From positions 434,001-498,000 of the forward strand of contig MU385711.1 in NCBI GenBank assembly GCA_022497155.1: 64,000 bases of DNA, in the 5' to 3' direction. Made by a program: the position numbers and the translations under genes. Each line of letters opens with the position of its first letter. Position 1 is the first letter of the stretch. The DNA is from Whalleya microplaca. Its lineage: Eukaryota > Ascomycota > Sordariomycetes > Xylariales > Xylariaceae. The notes beneath the pieces are model-generated. The model was not told the DNA's origin. It saw only the letters and a list, made by a program, of their open reading frames with translations, and made no database searches. Below are positions 1 through 9,387 of this stretch, piece after piece.

Positions 1-579
1 CACAGAAGCCATATTTTCTTACTGTGCGTATAAGATAAGAATAAAAAGTTAAAAATATAAGACTGCTGTTATATTGTGCAAAGCTGTTCTAGTTGTGTTA
101 CATCCCATGGAAACCGATGTAAGTTTGAATCAAGTATGTATATCCGTTATATCTTACCATTGTTGGCTTGATACCTGTAGGTGAAGTATTTTCTTATGGA
201 GACGAATTGCATAGACAATAGAAGTATGCACATGTCCTGAGCTCGAGTAAAGATATACATTGGTACAAATAGCTTGTGTCCGTCGGCGATAGGCTTTAGC
301 AACAGGAGATCGTCTTTGTAGCGCCTCGCCGACAAAGCGTTCGGCGGAAGCCGTTCGGCGGAAGCCCCTTTTTGCTTGTCAGGCCAAAACAGAATATATA
401 ATGTGAAGCGATTAATCGGGCTCCCCATGAGTAGCTGGCGAGTCTCTATAATTGCACTATAATTTCACCTCTGCTGTTTCGACTCATTACCCTCTAATCT
501 TTATCAACAACAGACGTCACTTACGATATTGGGTAGCCTTTGCCTAATCTATCTCCCGCATCAACGCAAATCTATTGAC
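1..579. other. intergenic, no gene recognised
   Basis: No convincing gene is visible up to the transposon boundary. A 93-codon minus-strand reading frame (147-428) has no recognisable motif. A 14-bp direct repeat, gttcggcggaagcc, occurs twice in tandem at about 338-366; its meaning is unknown. Confidence 0.5.
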
Positions 580-581
580 TA

Positions 582-629
582 CCATGGGGCACTGGGTCAC
601 GGACCACCCCATGTGCCGGGACCGCAAAA
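582..629 (+). repeat. left terminal inverted repeat of the Fot1-like element
   Basis: It begins ccatggggcactgggtcac immediately after TA at 580-581. All 48 bases are the reverse complement of 2789-2836. Confidence 0.95.
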
Positions 630-848
630 ATCAGCCGTTTCCACCCAAAACACTCTACCTTGACTTACACGTTTTCGGGTCAAAAATAAAGGTATCCATA
701 GATCGTTTTATATAGTAATAGACATTTAAACGACGATCAATATATGATTTTTTTGAATTTATTCCGTCAGGGGAAAAGGGTTAGATTAAGGAGTAAAATA
801 TACGTAAATCTACATATATATAGCCTCTCTTTCTTTTTTAAGTCTTTC

Positions 849-2663
849 AGTTATATTTTAACACTACAACCTCCGATTACTATACCGTCTTATAATAAGG
901 ATCAGATAGCTAATGCCATTTTCGATATCACAAATAATGGTATTTCTTTACAAAAATCAGCCCAGAAATAAGGTATCCCTCGAACTATCTTTTCAGCTTA
1001 TATAAACGGCCGAATTTCAGCAGATAAAACCGATCGAAGCCAATATTTATTAAAAAAATACGAAAGACAGCTAGTTAAATAGATATTACGTCAGGAATCA
1101 TTCGGATTTACTCCCTCTTACAATAATATGCGTGTAATTACTAAAGAATTTGCCGGTAATACGAAACCTTTAGGGAAAAACTGGATTTACTACCTTATAA
1201 AACGAAATCCTATAATTTACAGCAAAATTAGCCGCAAAATTAAAGCCGCACGCTTTAATAGCTTTACCCCGAAAGCTGTTAATTAATATTTCAATATTAG
1301 AGATAAGGAATATAGCTAGATTTAGCCTTATCTAACATATAATTTAAATAAGGGGGATATAATATTTAGTTATAATAAAAGACCTCTTTTAACTCAAATA
1401 ACTTAAATCTGCAATAAAAAACTAACAGAAATAACTAGGCCTCGATAGGCTCGTTTTAAAAAGCTTAGCTACACGAAAAGCTTACCTAAAATTAACATAA
1501 GGCCGCAGGTAATCCTTCTTTCTTAAATACGTTAGCGCCACAAGCGTTATACTTTCTCCTGGCATCATTTTTAAAAAAAAAGAGCTACAAATAAGCTGGT
1601 TTAAAAAGAAATTTAAAAAAATTACTAATTAGAAATTCATTTGCTTAAAAAACGGCTGGACTAATAACTACATTACAACTAAATAGCTTAAGGATATATT
1701 TATTTCTTAAACCGATCTACTTACAAATAATTAATTAAAGGCACGACTAATTATTTTAGATGGACATAAAAGTTACACAATAGTAAGTTTATTCAATTCT
1801 TTATCGAATATAGTTGGTTTCGATTTTTTTAGACTAAATTCTAATTTTTGGTAGTATTTTAAAACTAACAATCCTTTTTTAAAATAAATTTATAAAAATG
1901 TATTTTTTTAATAACATCTACCTTTATTTTCTCCCTATATACACCTTTCACGGCTTTTAACTTTTAAATAATGGGCCTTTTAATATCCTTAAACGTTCCT
2001 ATCGCCGAATTTTAAATCGGCATTTAAATTTTATAAATACTATACCGGTTAATAAGCTAAAGTTTATACGTATATATACTAAGGCTAAAGCGGAGGCTTT
2101 AACTCTAAAGATCATTAAGGCAGCCTTTAAAACAACAGGATAATAGCTTATTAGTCGCCTGAAAGCATTAAGTTACCCAGAGATTCAAATAGATAAAAAG
2201 GATATCAAAAAATTAATAATATTAGTAACTAAAAGCCTTAAGGAAAAAAAGGAATTTTTAATACTAAAAATAGGGCATCAGGTAAAAGATCTTATAAAAA
2301 AACGCATACCAGTAACAAAAAACACTTTTAGTATAATAGTAAAAAGTATAAATCAGGTTGTAGCTAATATAATTAGCAGCAATTAGCGTATTGCTACTTT
2401 AAAGGCTTAAATCGAGCGTTTATAACCCAAAAAGCGCCGGGGTAAGCTAAATCCCAATAAGGTCTTTATAAAGATCGATAAATTAGTTGAGAAATTAAAT
2501 TATAACGTCATTAAAATTATTCAAAAAGAAGAGGTAGTTAAAAAAACGATTTGTATATTTATTCCTTCTATTAACGAGAAGGTATCGTATATAAATAATA
2601 TACAATTTAAGGCTATAGTTCAGACCCCAAAAGTCACCCGTTCTAGACAAATAACTAAAGTTC
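849..2663 (+). pseudogene. degenerate Fot1/pogo transposase
   Basis: Read with stops, the first part gives a psq/CENP-B-like helix-turn-helix, for example IANAIFDITNNGISLQKSAQ, followed by a GIPRTIFSAYINGR-like second helix region and a KNWIYYLIKRNP stretch typical of the CENP-B DNA-binding half. Near 1759 the peptide ILDGHKSY matches the second catalytic Asp block (DGH.SH) of the DDE_1 domain, and around 1980-2020 an NILKRSYRR motif matches the L.PLKRAYGR block that follows. Stop codons sit where Gln or Trp codons are expected (CAA to TAA, TGG to TAG/TAA), the signature of RIP, and several frame changes occur. It cannot encode active transposase. Confidence 0.85.
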
Positions 2664-2788
2664 CAATTAGGTATATTAAGTAATCAAGAGATTTCGAACA
2701 GAGACAAAAAAGTTTTATATTTTTATTATTTTATTTGAATTTATTACAGGTGTTATAAGTAGGTGAGTTTTACTAGTAATAGCCATTA

Positions 2789-2836
2789 TTTTGCGGTCCC
2801 GGCACATGGGGTGGTCCGTGACCCAGTGCCCCATGG
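2789..2836 (-). repeat. right terminal inverted repeat of the Fot1-like element
   Basis: This is the exact reverse complement of 582-629 and ends at 2836 with TA at 2837-2838. It is the sequence immediately upstream of the SDR start codon, so it probably lies in that gene's 5' UTR or core promoter. Confidence 0.95.
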
Positions 2837-2849
2837 TAGAACACGAATT

Positions 2850-3713
2850 ATGGCTACTGCAAGAGTCTGGCTTATCACTGGCGCCTCTTCTGGTTTTGGC
2901 CTAGAGTTGGCTAAGATAGCTGTTAATCACGGGGACCGTGTGATTGCTGCTACGCGGACTCCTGAGAAGATTTCTGGCCTGGCCGGTATTACCGCCGTGC
3001 GCTTGGATCACAATGAACCATTGCCCCAGATTCAGGCTGCGATGAAGGATATAGTCAATATCTATGGCACCATTGATATCGTTGTCAACAATGCCGCTTA
3101 TGTCCAGACCGGTACAGTTGAGGAGGTTACGCCAGAGGAGACTTTCCGAGAATTTCAAGCCAATGTGTTCGGCCCCATCAACGTCTACCGTGCAATCCTG
3201 CCCCATATGCGTGAGAAGCGCAAGGGTACTCTCATTACTATCGGATCAATGGCTGCCTGGTATCCGATGATTAGCTGCAACATGTACAATGCTTCTAAAG
3301 CTGCCCTTCGGTGGCTAGCACTTGGTATGGCCGACGAGGTCAAGCATCTTGGAATCCGCCATTGTTTGATCGAGCCCGGCTTCTTCCGCACCGATCTGCT
3401 CAAGCCCGGCGGCAATCTAGCTGGAACCGACAACACTAGGCGTATTCCCGACTACAACGACCTAAACGCGACCGCCGAAGCCAACTTTAAAGCCTTCCAC
3501 GGAAATCAGTTAGGCAACCCTATCAAAGGCTCCGAGATCATTTATGATGTCGTCACATCTTCCGGTATTGCTGCTGGTCGTGACCTCCCCGAGTTGTTAC
3601 CTCTCGGTAGCGATGCTAATACCGAAATCAGCAAGGCCGCGCAAAAGACCATTGATGGGGTCAAAGAATGGGATACAGTTACCCGGCAGAGCGACTTTAG
3701 TGTAGGAAAGTAA
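2850..3713 (+). CDS. short-chain dehydrogenase/reductase (classical SDR)
   Basis: The gene encodes 287 aa in a single exon. It is an NAD(P)-dependent oxidoreductase of the classical SDR family, probably cytosolic; the substrate is unknown. The Rossmann nucleotide-binding motif TGASSGFG is at residues 10-17, NNAA follows at about 80-83, and the catalytic Ser (about 133), Tyr146 and Lys150 (YNASK) are all present, so the enzyme looks intact. PGFFRT after the active site matches the family. The ATG at 2850 is chosen because the Rossmann strand starts a few residues later and the longer frame (from GTG 2763) would run inside the transposon inverted repeat. Codon use is GC-balanced, unlike the adjoining AT-rich element. 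The transposon ends 13 bp upstream, so expression may be altered. Confidence 0.92.
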   Translation: MATARVWLITGASSGFGLELAKIAVNHGDRVIAATRTPEKISGLAGITAVRLDHNEPLPQIQAAMKDIVNIYGTIDIVVNNAAYVQTGTVEEVTPEETFREFQANVFGPINVYRAILPHMREKRKGTLITIGSMAAWYPMISCNMYNASKAALRWLALGMADEVKHLGIRHCLIEPGFFRTDLLKPGGNLAGTDNTRRIPDYNDLNATAEANFKAFHGNQLGNPIKGSEIIYDVVTSSGIAAGRDLPELLPLGSDANTEISKAAQKTIDGVKEWDTVTRQSDFSVGK

Positions 3714-4808
3714 TAGGTGCATATGAATGAATGATTGATCTACGACTGAACTGTAGCGTTGAAATATTGAGGTAGGACAGCATTATGGGTGGTCTGTTGA
3801 GCGATGGGGCTCTTGATCATGCAGTGGTTCTGCTCGTGTGTATCTAGTTGACCTGTTTGCATATTTATGAGATGTGAGGATAGTACACTCTGTCGCAGAG
3901 ACTATCAATCAGCCGACGTCTTCTTTATGATCTGTGTGAATGTCAGTCACTTGGTTCCCTCATCGAAGGCTTGCGAGCCTACTTAGCTTGGTAGGTTCGC
4001 GCGAAGTGGCCACTAGGTATAATATTCCTATAGTTAAGTGCAACAGCGGCTATATCGCAGCTCACGCCGGATGAGCAGCCAGTGATGAGCTACACTTTCT
4101 TAGCTATCATATCAACCAGACGAGAGTAACGAAGTTGTAGGTAAGTAAGGTAGATAGAAATTCTGTGCCGAGTCTTGTGTTCAACACGACTTCCACCTCC
4201 TCTCTGTTTGATACGATATGCCACCATCGCCTCCTTTAACTCTACATCGAGTTTACGGGCTGTTCTACCAAGTAAACCTGAACTTAGGTGTTATTCTTTA
4301 CACCTACCATAATCCAGGACCTGGGTATGCATCAAGATAGATTTGTACCAATATGCTTCTGGGAAAAGATCTGCTCGTGTTATATGTTAGGGGCTAATTA
4401 AGGCCGATGGCAAAGTCCGATGGAATGAATGTAAAGACCGAAATCGTTGTCATGTACGCTATTTTGATTATGACCATACTGTATTGAACTGTGAATTGCC
4501 TCAAAAGAAAAAGAAGAAAACAACCAGAAAAAAAAAAACCTCATATTCGATTAGAGTGATCACTTTCTTAGTATTTGTTTAGATTTTGGTGTTCGTGGCG
4601 TGAAGAGTTGAAGAAGGAAGCTCCCAATCGTTTGGTTCATCCAATCAGCGCGTACTTAGTACCTACCTATTGTACAACTACAAGCAGAAAATATGACGTC
4701 ATCGGAGCCTTTTGGCCACTTTGATGCTTTCACCTTTGGCACACGATAAAGTTGGCGACCCACGGTCTTAAGTTGGCTAGAACTTTCTATTAATAAAGCA
4801 AAGTTACC
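3714..4808. other. intergenic region
   Basis: This 1.1-kb stretch is the 3' flank of the SDR gene and the promoter of the next gene. I see no reading frame, repeat or RNA gene that can be supported. There is an A-rich tract near 4505-4545. Confidence 0.5.
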
Positions 4809-5618
4809 ATGGTCTGGATTGTGCCTCCGCCGGCCGACGTCGCCCGTCTAAATGCATATATTGTGACTCCGATTGCAGACGATGCCCTCCAGCGGCTAAA
4901 AGAGCGATTTGAGCTTGGTGCAGCCCTGCGTTATAATCCTGCTGTGGAGCTTAAGATCCAGCATGCACCTGCCGAATATCTGTACAAGTCACACTCTTAC
5001 ATTCGTGCCAAGGAAACTGAAATTGGCCGTGAGGACCCCTTCGTGATCATCGATCAGCATGCCGCAAGCGACTGTGCCGTCTGGTATGTCGATGATTTCG
5101 CAGACGAGGAAATGGTTGAAAATGATGGCGCGGAGTCAACTTCGGTACTCATCCAAATTCTAGTCAAGGCTTCCATGCTTGCAATTGTGCATGTGAATAA
5201 TGAGATTGCAAATATGACTGTGGATGAGGAACTGGCCTCCTGCGGCGTCGAGAGCCCCTTTAAGGAGGACTTCATCCAGCCTGAGATCTACGGGACTTCC
5301 GAGGATGAGGATGACGAGCGTTGCATGTTCTTCAGGGACGGGGAAGTCGTGGCTGAGCTAGGGGAATTTGAGGAGAGTACGGATGAGGACAAATTAAATA
5401 GTATGATGCCTAGACCGGATGTCGTTGTGCGATTGAAGCCGGACATAGCTACAAGGAATGGTGTGATTAGCGATTGGACATGGAGAGACCCCGAGGCAAA
5501 CATCGAGCGGGAGGACGTGCTGATAAAAGAATTCCCCGCTGGCAGTGTTAGATTACCTATCACATACGATTTCAGGTTTCCATGGCCTGAATACAAGTGG
5601 CCAGCGGGCTCTCTATAG
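4809..5618 (+). CDS. hypothetical protein, acidic, unknown family
   Basis: A 269-aa single-exon reading frame with a good start context (taccATGg). I do not recognise the family. The protein is rich in Asp/Glu, with an acidic stretch at about 162-182 (TSEDEDDERC region), and has no signal peptide or membrane segment. A central block of about residues 74-133 alternates hydrophobic strands (DPFVIIDQHAASDCAVWYVD; VLIQILVKASMLAIVHVNNE) and looks like a compact alpha/beta fold. The C-terminus (DFRFPWPEYKWPAGSL) is rich in aromatic residues and proline. It is flanked by non-coding DNA on both sides, with no obvious functional partner. Coding character is supported by balanced codon use over the full frame. 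Confidence 0.7.
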   Translation: MVWIVPPPADVARLNAYIVTPIADDALQRLKERFELGAALRYNPAVELKIQHAPAEYLYKSHSYIRAKETEIGREDPFVIIDQHAASDCAVWYVDDFADEEMVENDGAESTSVLIQILVKASMLAIVHVNNEIANMTVDEELASCGVESPFKEDFIQPEIYGTSEDEDDERCMFFRDGEVVAELGEFEESTDEDKLNSMMPRPDVVVRLKPDIATRNGVISDWTWRDPEANIEREDVLIKEFPAGSVRLPITYDFRFPWPEYKWPAGSL

Positions 5619-6281
5619 CATGTTAGAACCGCTAATGAGAGTCTCCTTCCGTGTCTGGGCTCGATCAATCAACCAATCAGCCGAACAAACCTGTAGACTA
5701 CCTAATTCTCTCCCTGTGAGCCTAACTTCGCCAAGTCTAGATGCTCTACTCAGTGGAAGCGCTAATCGAAGTTGGAGTAACGAGGAGTACAATGGCTTAG
5801 TTGATGCCAGGTGAAGCTATAGGCGGCGGATATATGTGCGCTTTCATTTAGCTCTTTAGGTGTACAACATATGTAGAGTCTCTGAAAGGAAAAATCGGTA
5901 TATTTTGATATTGGTGTCCTAACCCCGTCGAAAAGCCGATAGGCAAAATAGATAAACCCCCCCAAAAAAAAACCCGGATGTAACATGTAGAGCACGGCGT
6001 GCTTAAAAGTTGACACTGGTTTGGAGAGGCAGCTTAGGCCGCAGCTTTTGGAGAAGATCAAACTTAACTTGGTGCAAGAAACGAACTTCTACACCAGAGA
6101 TTTAGACCGTCAGGTGGTTCGCAAATACTGAGACGAAGCCGGATTCGTCTGCAGAAAAGCTTCAGATTGTTGCACGCCATCGCCAAGGTGGATGTAACAG
6201 CAGCCGTGCACCAGACAGGAAGCCTGACGCATCCTGCCATTCTTGATCATTAGGATGACCACCTGAAAGGGCGACGTTTCC
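5619..6281. other. intergenic region
   Basis: Convergent 3' flanks of the acidic protein gene and the small secreted protein gene. A C7A9 run occurs near 5957-5973. No gene is supported. Confidence 0.5.
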
Positions 6282-6710
6282 TTAGCCAGACGCCTGGCTC
6301 CAAACAGTCTCCCTATATCTTTCCGAACTCCTGGCCATCATCTCCGGGGGGAAGTCCCAATGCCTACCACGCCATTGCCGGAAGTAAACATCCCCAATTC
6401 CCTCCTCGCCAACCTCTGTTTCGCATTTCAATATACACCCCTTGAGCTCATTCGTGTGTCCTCTTATTTCGTTGGCAGGAATTCCGTGATTTCCACGACA
6501 GATATCCAAACACTGGACAAAGAAAGCCATATTCAGGGTCCAAAGATTACCATAATAATGCTCATAGTCGTCTACTCGCCTGACTAGGCCTGAGTCATCT
6601 CCAGACAGATCTCGTTCGGTCGGAAATGGGTTATCGCCATACAAAAAAAGGCCATTCGTAAAGCCGACTAAAGTTGAACTCAAAAGACAAATTATAGTCA
6701 AGAGATGCAT
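6282..6710 (-). CDS. small secreted protein, unknown (effector-like)
   Basis: A 142-aa frame whose ATG at 6710 starts a clear signal peptide (MHLLTIICLLSSTLVGFTNG). The frame is open another 37 codons upstream, but that extension would bury the signal peptide, so the internal ATG is preferred. The mature part contains four cysteines in two C-x3-C pairs, CLDIC and CILKC, which could form disulfides, plus an acidic N-terminal half and a Trp/Arg-rich C-terminus (YFRQWRGRHWDF). No known domain is recognised. Size, secretion signal and paired cysteines resemble fungal small secreted or effector-type proteins, but function is inference only. The gene sits next to transposon-rich DNA. Confidence 0.6.
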   Translation of the reverse strand: MHLLTIICLLSSTLVGFTNGLFLYGDNPFPTERDLSGDDSGLVRRVDDYEHYYGNLWTLNMAFFVQCLDICRGNHGIPANEIRGHTNELKGCILKCETEVGEEGIGDVYFRQWRGRHWDFPPEMMARSSERYRETVWSQASG

Positions 6711-7942
6711 AATGGAGGCAGGACTGGGAGCAATAAAGTTGGTACGGGATTCGTTCAAGTTATCACTTCGGGTATAGGTATAGAGTGTAATCATAAGATC
6801 ATAATATAAAAGGCTAAACATAGAGCTGTGTTGTTTTGCTTTTATACGTAAACACTTTTATTATTTTTAGTAGATGATATACTTGTGAAGCATGGATTTG
6901 GTTGATCGTCAATAGTATGGAACAGTATTGTAAAGAAACGAAGCGGCAAAAGCCGGCTCCCTGTTATTATAAATGCAGTATCTTTATTTATTTCGATTAT
7001 CGGCCGAAAGGAGGGTATTGCTAGTACATTAAACTTGTTTATTCCGTGACCATGCCAGTTAGAAGTATCTTGTGGCTAAGGGCATGTAATAAGGGACAAT
7101 CGATGTGCGTTAGATCCTCGGTATCCTGGTCGGCTGGCTGTCCTTATCATGTGCAATGCGCTTTGCTATGACAATTAGTCAAATGAAAAACCTTCGTCTG
7201 GAAAGTTCAATGATTTGTTATCTATTTTTAATTGACAAGTACTCTATATAAAATGCTTATGCTAATTATAATTGCAATTGGGCTACTGACGATGGTCCTC
7301 GTTCCTAGCATCGGCGGTATCTTCCATAAGTGTTCCACAGATAATCCATCCTCTGTCACTCGGTGAAGCGGTACCAAAACAATGCAGTTAATACACAACT
7401 GACTAGGCAGATAACTAGCAGGTTGTCGGTATGCGTTGAGATACATTTTTCAATGATCTAAATCCTCGTATCCTCGGAATATGACGGAATATAGCGTTGA
7501 AGTGAATTGACGCGGTTCAGTTGTAGACGGGCGAAACAGACGATGCTAGCATACCTCTCTTAGGCTCTCTATCCCATTATACTACTGTAATTATTAAGAG
7601 GTTGTCGGTACTCTGTTTAAGTCTTGGACTCCATGTGAACCGCTAATATTTAGACATTCCACTCGTAGCATGCTCTTAGTAAATAGAGGTAACGTTGATT
7701 AGCATCTTCCGAGCGAGCCGAAGTCTTTTACGCTAGAGATAGCAAGCCAAACACTTGTTCCCTTTTATTATTGGGCCAAAGCCTAAATGACGATAATAGA
7801 AACATGGAAACCGACCACTAATTGGTACTGTTGCTCTGAACTTGAGATTATAGTCGTTAGAAGCGTGATTACTGGTCTTGGAGCTACTTACATCTTCCTA
7901 GGCGGGATCTCGATAGTTACCAAGCCAATTAGCCTCCTGAAC
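6711..7942. other. AT-rich intergenic region
   Basis: About 1.2 kb without a supported gene. From 7787 a 64-codon frame rich in Ile/Val/Leu runs into the solo LTR. It may be the remnant of a membrane protein gene or chance. Confidence 0.45.
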
Positions 7943-7947
7943 GTTAT

Positions 7948-8080
7948 TATCACAGTTACAGTGTGTGCAATGATCATTTAGGTGCTGCCGTAATCACTCT
8001 AGTAAAATTGTGTAAAGGTCTAAGATCCGAAGGATCTTCTAGTTACTTAGAAGATCTCTAATACCCCTATTATCGTGACA
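7948..8080 (-). mobile_element. solo LTR of a Ty1/copia element
   Basis: Read on the minus strand, this 133-bp sequence starts TGTCACGATAATAGGG and ends ACTGTAACTGTGATA, matching both ends of the 194-bp LTRs at 41946 and 49953. It is flanked by a perfect 5-bp target duplication, GTTAT, at 7943-7947 and 8081-8085. No internal retrotransposon sequence is attached, so it is a solo LTR from LTR-LTR recombination. It is about 61 bp shorter than the full LTRs because it lacks their internal hairpin. It is less mutated than the LTRs of the complete element. Confidence 0.92.
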
Positions 8081-8085
8081 GTTAT

Positions 8086-9387
8086 ATATGCGCAGTAATT
8101 ATTTCCGGTGCAATTTGGCTGGCAGCGATTATTGGGCTCTTTACGGGCGTTATTCTAACAGATCGAGCGTTATAATTTTTTGTTCTTATATATATAGATA
8201 GTACACAGGGATCAACATTTTAGTTAGCTCCCTGTGTAACAGCTGTGTTATTTAACTACCTTATATATTTACTTCATAATATGGACTTACTTAATGGCGA
8301 TGCTCCAATATTACCGGTGACATCAATATGGTTATGTTCTACCTTCCGACCAAATGGTTCGGGGCTACCCAGCTCTGTTATCGAGAACCATGACTACTCC
8401 TTTAAGTTTTATTAAAGTTCTGTTTTCTATCATATAGCGGTGTCGCTAGTTCAATCTTTTAAATCAACTTATAATTAATTATAGATATTATGTTATTAAT
8501 CATAAGGCTTGTGTCGGACTATGGAGTAGTTAATAATTCAGGTACCCAACATGCGCTCTATATTTTAGTAAATGTTCAGTCCCTGTAATTTTAGATCAGA
8601 TTGGCTAAAGTTGTAATCCCTAACTAAAGACATTACATTGGAATATAATAAGCTCAGAAGAAGAATCAGAATTCCTTAAGGTTATATATTAATTTCACTG
8701 TTGATATACCTACTATTAAATTTTATTTCCATTTAATTACACATACTGGTTTAAATGATATGTACTATGTCAGTAACGCTCAAGCCTACATAAGTAGCTA
8801 CTTAGGTACTATGCAAATTGGAGCATGTTGGCGACATATGAATGATATGTATGAAGTGTTTCGGTGAATTTCCAGCTGCTGTGACTTGCTACTAAAAGTC
8901 ACCAGGTATTCAACGAGGGAAGTCTTCTTGCTTCAATTACCTTCTACCTATACATGTAATATCTTACAGACTTAAATTCCTTTCCTGTTTCCCATTATTT
9001 ACCCTCAAGATATGTTAGAGTTTAGTAAGGATTTCGTTGGGGGGCAACAAGTGTTTGTTGTGCGCCTTATCAAGGTATCATCTGCTGCCTCCCGCTTTTC
9101 CCAGATTTATTTTCCACATCACAAGCATATAAGCAACTTTCCCCGTCTATGTAGGCGGATCATCACATTTTGGCCACTCATTGGCTTCCATCAGAGAAAA
9201 ATCGACCTGAGCTTTGTGATCAGCTCTCGATGCACACTTTCTTCTTTTTCTCGATATTCTAATTTCACGAAAGTCTCACTTTCTGTATCGTATACCATCA
9301 CGCACACAAACACACACACACACGGGTTGTTTGGTAGGCCAATTCATCATCACTCGTCACAATATATCGACCTGCTTCACCTTCACC
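8086..9387. other. intergenic region and dioxygenase promoter
   Basis: AT-rich to about 8.9 kb with no supported gene; a hydrophobic frame right after the solo LTR (8090-8175) is noted only. A (CA)n-rich stretch at 9300-9323 and a pyrimidine-rich segment precede the dioxygenase start codon. An open frame from 9012 runs through this leader and is not considered coding. Confidence 0.5.

Larger units (their letters stand above)
582..2836 (+). mobile_element. Fot1/pogo-type (Tc1/mariner superfamily) DNA transposon, RIP-decayed
   Basis: The element has 48-bp terminal inverted repeats that are perfect: 582-629 and 2789-2836. It is flanked by the dinucleotide TA (580-581 and 2837-2838), the target duplication expected for pogo/Tc1 elements. 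Total length is 2255 bp, close to Fot1-like elements at about 1.9-2.2 kb. The interior is strongly AT-rich and encodes a broken transposase. The TIRs remain GC-rich and identical although they contain many CpA sites, so they escaped the decay seen inside. The right end lies 13 bp before the start codon of the SDR gene at 2850. Confidence 0.93.

Noticed and set aside
5762..6061. 99-codon minus-strand frame
   Set aside because: No motif, crosses a C7A9 run, and composition is that of chance AT-rich frame.
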